Assembly: GCA_021846985.1 (NCBI GenBank)
Contig: JAJZVX010000001.1
Location: 62,001 to 126,000, forward strand
Source: Acidobacteriota bacterium
GTDB lineage: Bacteria; Acidobacteriota; Terriglobia; Terriglobales; Acidobacteriaceae
Length of the DNA stretch: 64,000 nucleotides
Direction of reading: 5' to 3'
The notes beneath the pieces were generated by a model, which was not told the origin of the DNA, made no database searches, and saw only the letters and a program-made list of their open reading frames with translations. Positions 53,715-63,711 of this stretch are shown piece by piece (positions within the stretch are counted from its first letter, which is position 1; each line of letters starts with the position of its first letter). Position numbers and translations under genes: made by a program.

Positions 53715-55429
53715 TGACCATCAATGGGTGGCTGCAATTCGCAATCTACTGTGTGGTGCTGGTGGCCTGCATGTGGCCGCTGGGCATCTACATGGCCAAC
53801 GTCTTTACCGGGAAAGTCACCTTTCTTCGCCCGGTGGAGAAGATCCTCTACCGCGCCTGCGGCATCCACGGCGGCGAAGAGATGACCTGGATGGAATACG
53901 CGGCGGCGATCCTGCTCTTCAGCATGGTGTCTCTCCTGCTGACGTACGCGATTGAGCGGCTGCAATTTATTCTGCCCTGGAACGGGCAGCACTTTGCCGG
54001 CGTTGCGCCCTTGCTGGCGTGGAACACCGCCGCATCGTTCACGACCAACACCAACTGGCAGGCGTACGCGGGTGAAGCCGTGATGAGCTACTTCACGCAG
54101 ATGGCGGGGCTTGCCTATCACAACTTCCTGAGCGCCTCGGTGGGTATCGCGGCGGCCATCGCGCTGGTGCGCGGCATCGTCCGCAGAGAGTCCATGACCA
54201 TCGGCAACTTCTGGGTGGATACGACGCAAGCCTGGCTCTATGTGCTGCTGCCGCTGTGCATGGTTTTTGCGCTGGTGCTGGTGAGTCAGGGGGTGGTGCA
54301 GAATCTGCATCCTTACACGGCCGCGCAAACCCTCCAGCATCAGACGCAGATTATTGCCCAGGGTCCGGTGGCGTCGCAGGAGGCCATCAAGGAGCTGGGC
54401 ACGAACGGCGGAGGATTCTTCAATGCCAACAGCGCGCATCCTTTTGAGAATCCAACGCCATTCAGCAACTTCATCGAGATGTTTCTGATCTTCCTGATCA
54501 GCGGCGCACTCACCGTGACGCTGGGACGGATGACCGGCTCTCCGGGCCACGGATGGGCAGTCTTTGCCTGCATGGCAATTCTGTTCGCGGCAGGGTTCAC
54601 CGCTGTTTACTGGGCGGAGTCGCAGCCCAATCCCGCCCTTCATGGGGTCGATCAACGCGTCAGCTCGCTGCAATCGGGCGGAAATATGGAAGGCAAAGAG
54701 ACCCGCTTCGGCGTCTCGCAGTCGGCGCTGTTTGCCACCGCGACCACGGACGCCAGCTGCGGCGCGGTGAATTCCATGCACGATTCGTTCATGCCTTTGG
54801 GCGGCATGACAGTGCTGGCCAACATCATGCTCGGCGAAATCGTTTTTGGCGGCGTGGGGTCGGGCCTTTACGGAATGCTGATCTACGTTGTGCTGTCGGT
54901 CTTCATTGCCGGCCTGATGGTGGGACGCACGCCCGAGTACCTGGGCAAGAAGATTGATGCCTACGACGTGAAGATGACCATGCTCTACGTGCTGATCTTC
55001 CCGCTGATCATTTTGGTCTTTGCGGCCATCACCGTGTTGATGCCGGCGTGGGGTCTGAGCAGCCTGAACAATTCTGGCCCCCACGGCTTGACGGAGATTC
55101 TCTACGCCTATGTCTCGGCCGCGGGCAACAACGGCTCGGCCTTCGCGGGATTGAATGCGAACACGCCATGGTTCAACACGACCACCGGCTTCACCATGCT
55201 CATCGGCCGGTTTCTCATGATGGTTCCCATGCTGGCGCTGGCGGGCAACCTGGCGCGGAAAAAGAGCGTGCCGCCGTCTCCCGGGACTTTTCCGGTGCAC
55301 ACGCCCTTGTTCACCATCCTCTTGACGGGCGTGATCCTGATCGTCGGGGCGCTGACGTTCTTTCCGGTGCTCAGCCTCGGTCCCATCCTCGAACACCTGC
55401 TGTTGCAGCATGGCGTGCTCTTTTCGTGA
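53714..55429 (+). CDS. kdpA: Potassium-transporting ATPase subunit KdpA
   Basis: 571 residues, about ten helices. The channel-like subunit binds and passes K+. The four selectivity loops are visible: SFTTNTNWQ, ELGTNGGGFFNANSAHP, TDASCGAVNSMHDSF and AAGNNGSAFAG. Start overlaps the kdpF stop. No truncation. Confidence 0.96.
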   Translation: MTINGWLQFAIYCVVLVACMWPLGIYMANVFTGKVTFLRPVEKILYRACGIHGGEEMTWMEYAAAILLFSMVSLLLTYAIERLQFILPWNGQHFAGVAPLLAWNTAASFTTNTNWQAYAGEAVMSYFTQMAGLAYHNFLSASVGIAAAIALVRGIVRRESMTIGNFWVDTTQAWLYVLLPLCMVFALVLVSQGVVQNLHPYTAAQTLQHQTQIIAQGPVASQEAIKELGTNGGGFFNANSAHPFENPTPFSNFIEMFLIFLISGALTVTLGRMTGSPGHGWAVFACMAILFAAGFTAVYWAESQPNPALHGVDQRVSSLQSGGNMEGKETRFGVSQSALFATATTDASCGAVNSMHDSFMPLGGMTVLANIMLGEIVFGGVGSGLYGMLIYVVLSVFIAGLMVGRTPEYLGKKIDAYDVKMTMLYVLIFPLIILVFAAITVLMPAWGLSSLNNSGPHGLTEILYAYVSAAGNNGSAFAGLNANTPWFNTTTGFTMLIGRFLMMVPMLALAGNLARKKSVPPSPGTFPVHTPLFTILLTGVILIVGALTFFPVLSLGPILEHLLLQHGVLFS

Positions 55430-55447
55430 GCGGAGAAACAGGCGCAT

Positions 55448-57478
55448 ATGGCAAAAAAGCAAAGTCTCTGGAATCCGGACATCGTGCGGCCCGCTCTGGC
55501 GGCATCGTTTCGCAAGCTGGACCCGCGCGTGATGGTGAAGAATCCCGTGATGTTCGTGGTCGAGGCGGGCAGCGCGGTGACCAGCATCCTGCTGGTGGGA
55601 GAAGCGGTGCGGCGGCAGCCCATCGGCTTCGATCTGCAGATCACGCTATGGCTCTGGTTCACGGTGCTCTTCGCCAATTTTGCCGAGGCCATTGCCGAAG
55701 GACGCGGCAAGGCGCAGGCCGACACGCTGCGCAAGGCGAAGGGCGAAACCATTGCCTACCGCCGTGTCAGCGATGGCAGACTGGAGACCGTATCCAGCTC
55801 CGAGCTGCGGGCAGGAGACATCATCCGCGTAGAAGCCGGCCAGTTCATCGCCGGGGACGGCGAAGTGATCGAAGGCGTTGCCTCGGTGGACGAGTCGGCG
55901 ATCACCGGCGAATCGGCGCCCGTGATCCGCGAGGCCGGCGGCGACCGGTCGGCGGTGACGGGAGGAACGCGCGTGCTGTCGGACTGGATTGTGGTGCGCA
56001 TCACCTCTAACCCCGGCGAGACCTTTCTGGATCGTATGATTGCGCTGGTGGAAGGCGCGGAGCGGCAGAAAACGCCCAACGAGATCGCCTTGAGCATCCT
56101 GCTGGCGGGCCTGACGATCGTGTTCATCTTGGCCGTGGCCACCCTGCAGCCTTTTGCCATTTACTCCCACGCGCCGCAGAGCATCTTTGTGCTGGTGTCT
56201 TTGCTGGTGTGCCTGATACCGACAACAATTGGCGCACTGCTGTCGGCGATCGGCATTGCGGGTATGGACCGGTTGGTGCAGTACAACGTGCTGGCCATGT
56301 CGGGCCGGGCGGTGGAGGCCGCCGGCGATGTGAACACGTTGTTGCTGGACAAGACGGGGACCATCACCTTTGGCAATCGCCAGGCGTCGGAATTCCTTCC
56401 CGCGCCGGGCGTGATGGTGCAGCGCCTGGCCGATGCCGCGCAGCTTGCTTCGCTCTCCGACGAGACGCCGGAGGGCCGGTCCATCGTGGTGCTGGCCAAG
56501 GAGAAATACAACATTCGCGGCCGCGACCTGGCGAATATGCAATGTGAGTTCGTGCCTTTTACGGCCCAGACGCGGATGTCGGGCGTGAATCTGCCCGGAC
56601 TGGAGATTCGCAAGGGATCGGCAGATGCAATTGCGAACTATCTGCGGCAGCAGGGGGTGAGCCTTCCGCGGGCGGTGGCGGAAGATGTGGAGCGGGTTTC
56701 GCGCTTGGGCGGAACGCCGCTGGTGGTGGCGGAAAACGCGATGGCGCTGGGCGTGGTTTATCTGAAGGACATTGTGAAAGGCGGGCTGCAAACGCGCCTG
56801 GCGCATCTGCGCGCCATGGGAATTCGCAGCGTGATGGTCACCGGAGACAATCCGCTCACCGCCGCTGTGATTGCGCGCGAAGCCGGAGTGGACGACTTCC
56901 TGGCGCAGGCGAAGCCGGAAGACAAGATGGCGCTGATCAAGCGGGAGCAGGCGCTGGGCAAGCTGGTGGCCATGACCGGCGACGGCACCAACGACGCCCC
57001 GGCGCTGGCGCAGGCTGATGTGGGCGTGGCCATGAACACCGGCACGCAGGCGGCTAAGGAAGCCGGCAACATGGTGGATCTCGATTCCAATCCGACCAAG
57101 ATTATTGAAATCGTCGAGATTGGCAAACAATTGCTGATGACTCGCGGCGCTTTGACCACTTTTTCCATTGCCAATGACGTGGCCAAGTACTTTGCCATCA
57201 TTCCGGCAATGTTCGCGGGCGTGTTTCCGGTGCTAAACGCGCTGAACATCATGCATCTGGCCACGCCGCACTCGGCCATTCTCTCCGCCGTGATTTTCAA
57301 TGCCGTGATTATTGTGGCTCTCATTCCCCTGGCGCTCAAGGGCGTGAAGTACGAGCCCAAATCGGCATCGACCCTGCTGCGCCAGAACCTGCTCATCTAT
57401 GGCGTGGGTGGGATTCTTGTGCCCTTTATCGGTATCAAGCTGATTGATCTGGTTTTGAATGCGATGCACCTGGCCTGA
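55448..57478 (+). CDS. kdpB: Potassium-transporting ATPase subunit KdpB
   Basis: 676 residues, P-type ATPase. TGES (153-156) in the A domain, the phosphorylated D301 in [28 protein letters not shown] in the P domain, and [21 protein letters not shown] in helix 4. It hydrolyses ATP to drive K+ uptake by KdpA. Begins 18 bp after kdpA. Confidence 0.97.
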   Translation: MAKKQSLWNPDIVRPALAASFRKLDPRVMVKNPVMFVVEAGSAVTSILLVGEAVRRQPIGFDLQITLWLWFTVLFANFAEAIAEGRGKAQADTLRKAKGETIAYRRVSDGRLETVSSSELRAGDIIRVEAGQFIAGDGEVIEGVASVDESAITGESAPVIREAGGDRSAVTGGTRVLSDWIVVRITSNPGETFLDRMIALVEGAERQKTPNEIALSILLAGLTIVFILAVATLQPFAIYSHAPQSIFVLVSLLVCLIPTTIGALLSAIGIAGMDRLVQYNVLAMSGRAVEAAGDVNTLLLDKTGTITFGNRQASEFLPAPGVMVQRLADAAQLASLSDETPEGRSIVVLAKEKYNIRGRDLANMQCEFVPFTAQTRMSGVNLPGLEIRKGSADAIANYLRQQGVSLPRAVAEDVERVSRLGGTPLVVAENAMALGVVYLKDIVKGGLQTRLAHLRAMGIRSVMVTGDNPLTAAVIAREAGVDDFLAQAKPEDKMALIKREQALGKLVAMTGDGTNDAPALAQADVGVAMNTGTQAAKEAGNMVDLDSNPTKIIEIVEIGKQLLMTRGALTTFSIANDVAKYFAIIPAMFAGVFPVLNALNIMHLATPHSAILSAVIFNAVIIVALIPLALKGVKYEPKSASTLLRQNLLIYGVGGILVPFIGIKLIDLVLNAMHLA

Positions 57479-57490
57479 GGAGTTTGCACG

Positions 57491-58060
57491 ATGAAGACAA
57501 TTGCCGTTGCTATTCGGTATACGCTCATTACCACGCTGATTCTGGGAATCGGCTATCCGCTGCTGGTCACGGCGCTGGCGCAGCTCGGTTGGCGCGATAA
57601 GGCCAACGGGCAACTGATTGTGAGGCACGGGCGGGTGATTGGGTCCGCGCTGATCGGCCAGACGATCTCGGGCGACGGCTATTTTCATGGCCGTCCTTCA
57701 GCGGCCGGCAACGGTTATGACGCGACGAACTCAGGAGGGTCGAACTTCGGGCCGGCGAACAAAACGCTCATCGATCGTATCGAGGCGGATGTGGCCGCCT
57801 ATCAGAAGCGGAATCCCGGGAAGGATGTGCCCATCGACCTGGTGACAGCCTCCGGCTCGGGCCTGGACCCGGATATTTCACCGGCGGCGGCCCTTTACCA
57901 GGCGCCGCGCGTGGCGGCGGCCCGGCGTCTTCCGCAAGAAGCCGTGGTGAGACTCGTGGAGAGCCACATCGAGCCTCGCCAGTTTGGCGTGCTGGGTGAG
58001 CCGCGAGTCAACGTTTTGAGGCTGAACCTCGATCTCGACGCCTTGCAGGTTTCCCGATAG
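57491..58060 (+). CDS. kdpC: Potassium-transporting ATPase subunit KdpC
   Basis: 189 residues. One N-terminal helix (TLITTLILGIGYPLLVTALAQLGW), then the KdpC domain with GSALIGQTISGDGYFHGRPSAAG, TASGSGLDPDISPAAA, and VLGEPRVNVLRLNLDLD. It aids assembly and high-affinity ATP binding. GAGGAG lies 8 nt before ATG 57491. Last gene of the operon; a GGCCTTG/CAAGGCC hairpin follows at 58130-58149. Confidence 0.95.
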   Translation: MKTIAVAIRYTLITTLILGIGYPLLVTALAQLGWRDKANGQLIVRHGRVIGSALIGQTISGDGYFHGRPSAAGNGYDATNSGGSNFGPANKTLIDRIEADVAAYQKRNPGKDVPIDLVTASGSGLDPDISPAAALYQAPRVAAARRLPQEAVVRLVESHIEPRQFGVLGEPRVNVLRLNLDLDALQVSR

Positions 58061-58434
58061 CGACGGCTGCGCTGCGGTCAGTTGCCGTTTTCCCCTCGCC
58101 GCGCACAGGGCGGGAAGGCATGCGCGCGAGGCCTTGGCAGCGCAAGGCCGGCCGGCCCCACTCCCGCCGGCATACATCGCCCCTGGCGCGCATGTAAAAT
58201 CAATCCGTTGAAAAAAACGAAGTTCCGTATCGCGGATTTTCGCTCCGGAGTCATGCGGGTTTTCACACGCTTGCGGAAAGCCAGCGTTGTGCTGGCCCGA
58301 GCGTGCGCTGGCGCGCCGACGCGGGGCTCTCAAAGCCCGCGTGATACGCGCGCGCTTCGTTGAAGAGTCCAGGCCGATCGACGGCAGTCGCGGAGAGTTC
58401 AGTCTGCATGAGCTGGAAGATGAGGGCATCGAGG
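58061..58434 (+). other. Gap after kdpC with terminator hairpin and promoter candidate
   Basis: 374 bp without a supported gene. GGCCTTG (58130-58136) pairs with CAAGGCC (58143-58149) and may end the kdp transcript. TAAAAT (58195-58200) is a possible -10 for the sugar porter, with a leader of about 230 nt. The porter frame is open through the last 75 bp but lacks a better start. Confidence 0.4.
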
Positions 58435-60228
58435 ATGAGCGGCGTTGCTGGCGACGCATCGGCGAAGCGGGCCTACAACTTTTATTTGCAGATCGTCGCC
58501 GGTTTGGGCGGGCTGCTGTACGGCATCGACGTAGGCATCATTGGCGGCGCGCTGCCCTATCTGGAAGCCACGTCGGGACTGACGGCGGCGCAGCTCTCCA
58601 TCATTGTCGCGGCGGTGCTGCTGGGCAGCGTGCTTTCCACGCTCTTTGCGGGCCTTCTGGCCGATGCGATGGGCCGGAAGCCGCTGATGGTCCTGAGCGG
58701 CCTGATGTTCGTGCTTAGCATTCCGGTGATTGCTTTCTCGCACGGCTTTGGCGCCTTGTTCATGGGCCGCCTGCTGCAGGGCGCGAGCGGCGGGCTGATT
58801 GGGGTTGTGGTTCCGCTCTATCTGGCGGAGTGCCTGGCGGCCACGAATCGCGGCAAGGGAACGGGCATCTTTCAGTGGCTGCTCACCCTGGGCATTGTAG
58901 TGGCCGCCGCAGTAGGCATCTACTACAGCTACCAGGTGGCGGCCGTGGCCCGGCTGGGCGACGCCGCGACCCTGCTGAGGTATAAGGACCAGGCCTGGCG
59001 GCATATCTTCTGGGTTTCGCTTCCTCCCGGGGCGCTGTTCCTTTTCGGGAGCCTGCTGGTAACGGAGTCGCCGCGGTGGCTCTTCCGGCACGGCAAAGAG
59101 GAGCGCGCGCAGGCCGCGCTGCTGCGGTCGCGCACGCCGGAACAGACCGTCGTGGAGATGGAGGAGATGCGGGCCGCGGCGCGGGCGGCGGCCGAACAGC
59201 GCACCTCGAGAGAGAAGATGCGCGACTCGATCCTGCGGCGCAAATACGTGGCGCCCTTTCTGCTGGCCTGCGCCATCCTCTTTTTGAACCAGACGACCGG
59301 CATCAACTCGATCATCAGCTACAACACGGGCATCCTGTTGCAGAGCGGGCTCTCGGATCTGTGGGCGCACTGGGGCTACGTCATCTTTACGATGGTCAAC
59401 TTCCTGATGACCATCGTAGGTGTGGTGCTGGTGGACCGCAAAGGACGCAAGTTCCTGCTGATTCTGGGAACCAGCGGCATCATTGTCGCCGTGGTGACGG
59501 TGGGCGTGTTGTTCCTGCGCACCGAAGCGCGGAGCGTAGACTGCGCAAGCCAGTTGCGGCCCATGGCGGGCGCAGGCCAGCAACTCAGTTTCCACTTCGA
59601 TCCCAAGCTGGCCGGGGCGCTGCTGAAGGCCTCCGGCCCTGCCGGCGCGGCGATTGACGGCGGGCATGCCTCGCTTACGATCATTTACTCTTACGGAGGC
59701 TTTTCAGCCTCGACCAGCACCGTACGCTCGGACGAGGCTGGCACCCCGGCCATCGAGATCACGCGGGACAGTTGCGTTCCCTCCAACACGATCGAGGCCT
59801 TCTTCAAAAATCCGTTCGCGGACCTCGGCGCCGCCCGCGTGGCGCCGTTGCGCATCGATAAGGCGATTGTGGGGCAGGTTCCCACGGCTGGCTTCGGCTG
59901 GCTGGTGGCTCTTTGCCTGTACATGTTTATCGCTTTTTATGCCCTCGGTCCCGGCGTGTGCGCATGGCTGGCGCTGTCGGAGCTGATGCCCACGCGCATC
60001 CGGTCCAACGGTATGAGCATTGCGCTGGTGATCAACCAGTTCACTTCGACCTCGATCGCGGCGGTGTTTTTGCCTTTTGTAGGCAAGCACGGGTACGCGT
60101 CGATCTTTTTCCTCTTCGGCGGCTTCACCGTGCTCTATCTGCTGGTGGCGGCGTTCCTGCTGCCTGAGACGAAAAACAAAACGCTGGAGGAGATCGAGGC
60201 GATCTTCGAGGGGCAGGCAGCGCACTAA
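58435..60228 (+). CDS. Sugar porter family MFS transporter with long periplasmic loop
   Basis: 597 residues, longer than usual (about 470). Marks of the sugar porter family: GGLLYGIDVGIIGGALPYL in helix 1, ADAMGRKPLM, QTTGINSIISYN in helix 7 (286-297), VDRKGRKFLL, and SELMPTRIRSNGMSIA. Between helices 9 and 10, about residues 362-485, there is an inserted soluble segment with two cysteines (370, 447) that should lie in the periplasm. Start 58435 has GAGG about 9 nt upstream; upstream in-frame ATGs at 58408 and 58420 are alternatives. Probably a hexose or pentose:proton symporter. Confidence 0.82.
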   Translation: MSGVAGDASAKRAYNFYLQIVAGLGGLLYGIDVGIIGGALPYLEATSGLTAAQLSIIVAAVLLGSVLSTLFAGLLADAMGRKPLMVLSGLMFVLSIPVIAFSHGFGALFMGRLLQGASGGLIGVVVPLYLAECLAATNRGKGTGIFQWLLTLGIVVAAAVGIYYSYQVAAVARLGDAATLLRYKDQAWRHIFWVSLPPGALFLFGSLLVTESPRWLFRHGKEERAQAALLRSRTPEQTVVEMEEMRAAARAAAEQRTSREKMRDSILRRKYVAPFLLACAILFLNQTTGINSIISYNTGILLQSGLSDLWAHWGYVIFTMVNFLMTIVGVVLVDRKGRKFLLILGTSGIIVAVVTVGVLFLRTEARSVDCASQLRPMAGAGQQLSFHFDPKLAGALLKASGPAGAAIDGGHASLTIIYSYGGFSASTSTVRSDEAGTPAIEITRDSCVPSNTIEAFFKNPFADLGAARVAPLRIDKAIVGQVPTAGFGWLVALCLYMFIAFYALGPGVCAWLALSELMPTRIRSNGMSIALVINQFTSTSIAAVFLPFVGKHGYASIFFLFGGFTVLYLLVAAFLLPETKNKTLEEIEAIFEGQAAH

Positions 60229-60294
60229 GGCGTGCCGGCCTGGCGCAGCCGCCCTCATGCGTCTCAAAGGGACACCGGGGCGATGGCGCCTCCG

Positions 60295-61563
60295 TTACAG
60301 AGCCCGCGCGAAGGTGTAGGGACCATCCGGAATCAGCGCCACGCGCGCTCCGGCGGGGAGGCCGCCGAAAAAAGCGGCGAGGGCTTCCTGTGGTTGGGTG
60401 AAGGCGGAGACGGCCATGGCGCCAAGCTGCGGCCGGGAGACGCCCGGCGTGCAATAGAGAATGCGGTGCTTGAGGCCTGCCATGGCCAACTTTTCGAGTT
60501 GCCACTGATCGATCTCGACGGGCGCTTCGCGAAGGGAGTCGAGAAAGCGTTCGTAGCCCTGGAATGCGGCGAGCATGCGAGCGAACTCCGGCGATCCGAT
60601 GCCTTCGGCACACTCCGAGAGCAGCAGCATGGCGCCGCCGGGTTTGACAACATGCTGCGCGGCGGTGACGCCTTTGATGGATTGGTAGAAGGTGAGATCG
60701 AGCGGATAGCCCGCGGCGCTGGTGAGGACCGCATCGACGGGCCGGGAAAGCGTCTGGAGCGAGGTCGCGTTGAGGAACCTGACGCCCTCGGCGTGCGCCG
60801 CGAGCGGGTGGCCGGCGAAGACGCCGGAAATTTCTCTGGATTGCGTGAGCGTGACATCAAGCAGGAAGTCGTGCCGCGCCATGGCGGCGATTTCCAGCAG
60901 TTCGGCATGGAGAGGGTTGTTGTCGATGGAGCCCTCGGCGGCCAGAGGCTCGCGCATGAAGCGGGGCGAGTGAATGGTCTTGATGGTTTCCTGCGCGGCC
61001 AGGCCGGGGACGATGAGCTTGCGCCCGCCGGAGAAGCCCAGCATCAGATGCTGCTCGATGAAGCCAAGAGTGATGTGCAGATCGGCGGCCATGAAGCGCT
61101 CGTCGATATAGGCCGGAGTGCCGCGCCGCGACCGGCCGAGGTAGCGATGCGCGGCCGGCAGGCGCGCGTCGTGATTGACCACGCGGTACTCCGAAGCGAT
61201 CCGCGGGCCGACGATGCGTTCGATCTCGTCGTTTGTAGCCGGGCGATGCAGCCCGGTGGCGATGAGGATGGTAACGCCTTCCGCCGGGATGCCGGCCTGG
61301 CGCAGGCGCTGGAGCAGCGGCGGAAGCGTGATGGCATTGGGCGCGGGGCGCGTGATGTCGCAAACGGAGATGGCCGCGGAGCGCTTGCCGCGCGCCAGCC
61401 CGGCCAGCGGCGCGCAGCCGATAGGATTGTCGAGAGCGGCCTCGATGACGGCTTGCACGCTAACCAGCGCGGGCGCCGTGCGGCTGCGCAACTCGTGATA
61501 CTCGTAGCCCGCTGGAAGGGCAATCTCGAGGCCGCTTTTGCCGTAGGCAAAACGTATTTTCAT
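60295..61563 (-). CDS. larA: LarA-type nickel-pincer (lactate racemase family) enzyme
   Basis: 422 residues. The DUF2088/LarA fold is complete: CDITRP, ATGLHRP, VVNHDAR, and EQHLMLGFSGGRKLIVPG. Measured from the frame start at 61575, His110, His176, Lys186 and His202 match L. plantarum His108, His174, Lys184 and His200 with constant spacing; the Lys holds the nickel-pincer nucleotide cofactor. The ATG start at 61563 is preferred because AGGTGA stands 8 nt upstream; GTG 61575 is the alternative. It lies 27 bp after the KduD-like gene, in a uronate module, so its substrate may be a sugar acid or another 2-hydroxyacid instead of lactate. LarB, LarC and LarE are not in the window. Confidence 0.88.
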   Translation of the reverse strand: MKIRFAYGKSGLEIALPAGYEYHELRSRTAPALVSVQAVIEAALDNPIGCAPLAGLARGKRSAAISVCDITRPAPNAITLPPLLQRLRQAGIPAEGVTILIATGLHRPATNDEIERIVGPRIASEYRVVNHDARLPAAHRYLGRSRRGTPAYIDERFMAADLHITLGFIEQHLMLGFSGGRKLIVPGLAAQETIKTIHSPRFMREPLAAEGSIDNNPLHAELLEIAAMARHDFLLDVTLTQSREISGVFAGHPLAAHAEGVRFLNATSLQTLSRPVDAVLTSAAGYPLDLTFYQSIKGVTAAQHVVKPGGAMLLLSECAEGIGSPEFARMLAAFQGYERFLDSLREAPVEIDQWQLEKLAMAGLKHRILYCTPGVSRPQLGAMAVSAFTQPQEALAAFFGGLPAGARVALIPDGPYTFARAL

Positions 61564-61590
61564 CGCAGTGGTCACCTGCCGGCGCGTGTG

Positions 61591-62367
61591 TTACTGGTTG
61601 ACGCCGCTGGCCAGAAAGCCCCCATCCACGGCAATGGTCTGGCCCGTGACAAAAGAGGAGGCGCCGGATGCAAGATAGATCGCGGTGCCAACCAATTCCT
61701 CCGTCTGGCCGAAGCGGCCCATGGGCGTGCGCATCAGCAGTTCCTGGCCGCGCGGCGTGCTGTCGAGCAGCGCGGCGTTGAGGGCGGTGCGAAAGACGCC
61801 AGGGGCAATGGCGTTCACGGTGACGCCCTGCTTTGACCACTCGACGGCAAGCGACTTGGTGAGCATGGAGACGGCGGCCTTGCTGGCGGCGTAGGCGGCC
61901 ACTTCGTGGAAGGCCACGAAGCTGGTGAGCGAGGCGATGTTGATAATTCGCCCGTAGCCGCGTTCGAGCATGTGCTTGCCGAAGATCTGGCAGGCGCGCA
62001 GCGTGCCGTTGAGATTGGTATCGAGAATGCCGGTCCACTCGTCTTCGGACACAGCGAGCGTAGGCGTGCGCTTGATGCGGCCGGCGCAATTGATGAGGAT
62101 ATCGGCCTTGCCGAAGATCTTCAGCACGGCGGCAAGGAGGGCCTCAATGGAGGCGCGATCGCAGACATCCGACGGCTGACGCAGCGTCTTGCCGCCGCGG
62201 GCCTCAATGGCCGCGGCGGTCTCCTCCACATGCTGCGGCCGGCGGCCGGTGGCCACAACGTCGGCGCCGGCATCGGCGAGGCCGAGACTGAGAGCGAGGC
62301 CGATGCCGGAGGTGCCTCCGGTGATCACGGCGGTCCTTCCCTCGAGACTGAACAGCTTGGTGCTCAT
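61591..62367 (-). CDS. kduD: KduD-like short-chain dehydrogenase (2-deoxy-D-gluconate 3-dehydrogenase type)
   Basis: 258 residues, classical SDR. TGGTSGIG nucleotide motif, NCAGRIKRTP (the KduD-like NNAG variant), active Ser in NIASLTSF, and YAASK. The order and length agree with KduD, which reduces 5-keto-4-deoxyuronate isomer products in pectin breakdown, though other sugar-acid SDRs share it. GGAGGGG lies 7 nt before ATG 62367. Between uxaE (41 bp) and larA (27 bp), all co-directional. Confidence 0.8.
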   Translation of the reverse strand: MSTKLFSLEGRTAVITGGTSGIGLALSLGLADAGADVVATGRRPQHVEETAAAIEARGGKTLRQPSDVCDRASIEALLAAVLKIFGKADILINCAGRIKRTPTLAVSEDEWTGILDTNLNGTLRACQIFGKHMLERGYGRIINIASLTSFVAFHEVAAYAASKAAVSMLTKSLAVEWSKQGVTVNAIAPGVFRTALNAALLDSTPRGQELLMRTPMGRFGQTEELVGTAIYLASGASSFVTGQTIAVDGGFLASGVNQ

Positions 62368-62408
62368 GATGATTCCCCTCCGGCTCAGATTCTGTGTTCA
62401 AGATACAA

Positions 62409-63680
62409 TCATCCCTCGCCACCCAGGAAGACGGGAGCAATGTGGCGGCGATAGAGATTCTCCGTCACGTTTTTCGCCACGATGGATTCGTGGGCTTCGA
62501 GCAGATCGAGATAGCGGCTGCCCATGGAGGCCGCCACCTTGAAGCCGACGTGGATGAGCTGGCGCACGTGGCTGTTGTAAGCCGCGTTGGAGCGCTCGTG
62601 GCGCAAAGCCGAGACGTACTGCTGTGAGGTCCAGCCGCGTACCTCATCCGGAGACGGCAGCCGGGCCGGATCGATGTCGATCACCGTGGCGTAGGGCGCG
62701 CACAGCTCGTCGCGGAGGGCATAGGCCTGCGCATAAATCTCCTTGGCCAGCTCCAGCGCGTCATCGCCGGCTTCAGCCAGGCCGATCACTTCTTCAAGCC
62801 ATGTGGTTCCGGCGGTCTTGAGGTGGACACCGGCATTGAAACGCTTGAGGACGGAGTGAATGGCGGGATAAATGGAAAACTTGTCGCTGCCCGAGTGCAC
62901 GCTGAGTTTGAGATTCGCGGGCAACCGATAGTAGCGCACCGCGTGCGCGATAGCGGCGGCGTCCAGGGCGAACTCGCGCTCGAACTGCGCCACGTCGCCC
63001 ACGTAGTCCACACCCTTGTTGAAGCGGCCGCTGAACCTGGGCGCGATGGTCTGGACGGGAATGCCCTCGCCGGCGATGGCCGCCAGAATGACCACCAGTT
63101 CGACGGGAGTCTGCGGACTGCCGGTCTCGTCCATGGAGATTTCAGTGATGAAATGGCCTTCCCCTTTGGCGGCGGCGATGGTACGGCAAACTTCGCCGGC
63201 GCTGACGACGGCTTTCAGATATTTCTGCGCGATGGCCCGCAGCGCATCGGCCGAGAGGGTGAACGCCTCGCCGGTTCCGGGCAGGGCGATGGGTTCGAGC
63301 AATTCGGGATGACGGCCCACAAAGGCCTCGATTGTGGCGGGCGGCGCAGGCTGGCCGATAAAGTCCGCTACGTCGATGGTGTAAAAGTCGCAGGCAGGCA
63401 GAAACCGTTCAACCGTTCTCAGCGAGATGTGGTCGGCGTCAACAAAATACGGCAGCTTCCACTGGAGCGCCTTGACGGCGGCGTCGGCGGCGAGTCGCGC
63501 CGAGAGCGGCTCGGAGCCGATGAGGGCGTGCTCGCGATTTGATTTGTTCCAGACAGGAACGATCTCCACGCCCTGGCCGAGAGCCTGGATGCACGCCTGG
63601 AGCTGTGCCCGGGTCTGGCGTCCGAAGCGGTCGCCCACGCCCATGGAATACTTGCCGAGAGAGAGCTGTTTGGTTTCCAT
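62409..63680 (-). CDS. uxaE: Tagaturonate/fructuronate epimerase
   Basis: 423 residues. Recognised by the N-terminal LGKYSMGVGDRFGRQ, the FVDADHISLRTVERF segment, TEISMDETGSPQTP, APRFSGRFNKGVDYVGD and LSVHSGSDKFSIYP. UxaE interconverts D-tagaturonate and D-fructuronate, joining galacturonate to glucuronate breakdown. AGGAAGGA lies directly upstream of ATG 63680. It is preceded by the hexuronate carrier gene 31 bp away, so uptake and catabolism are in one operon. Confidence 0.88.
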   Translation of the reverse strand: METKQLSLGKYSMGVGDRFGRQTRAQLQACIQALGQGVEIVPVWNKSNREHALIGSEPLSARLAADAAVKALQWKLPYFVDADHISLRTVERFLPACDFYTIDVADFIGQPAPPATIEAFVGRHPELLEPIALPGTGEAFTLSADALRAIAQKYLKAVVSAGEVCRTIAAAKGEGHFITEISMDETGSPQTPVELVVILAAIAGEGIPVQTIAPRFSGRFNKGVDYVGDVAQFEREFALDAAAIAHAVRYYRLPANLKLSVHSGSDKFSIYPAIHSVLKRFNAGVHLKTAGTTWLEEVIGLAEAGDDALELAKEIYAQAYALRDELCAPYATVIDIDPARLPSPDEVRGWTSQQYVSALRHERSNAAYNSHVRQLIHVGFKVAASMGSRYLDLLEAHESIVAKNVTENLYRRHIAPVFLGGEG

Positions 63681-63711
63681 ATTCCTTCCTGTCGAACGGC
63701 GCCGTAAGCGC

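Noticed and set aside
53696-55462. A 588-codon minus-strand frame opposite kdpA
   Set aside because: Antisense shadow, rich in His, Arg and Gln; kdpA is unambiguous.
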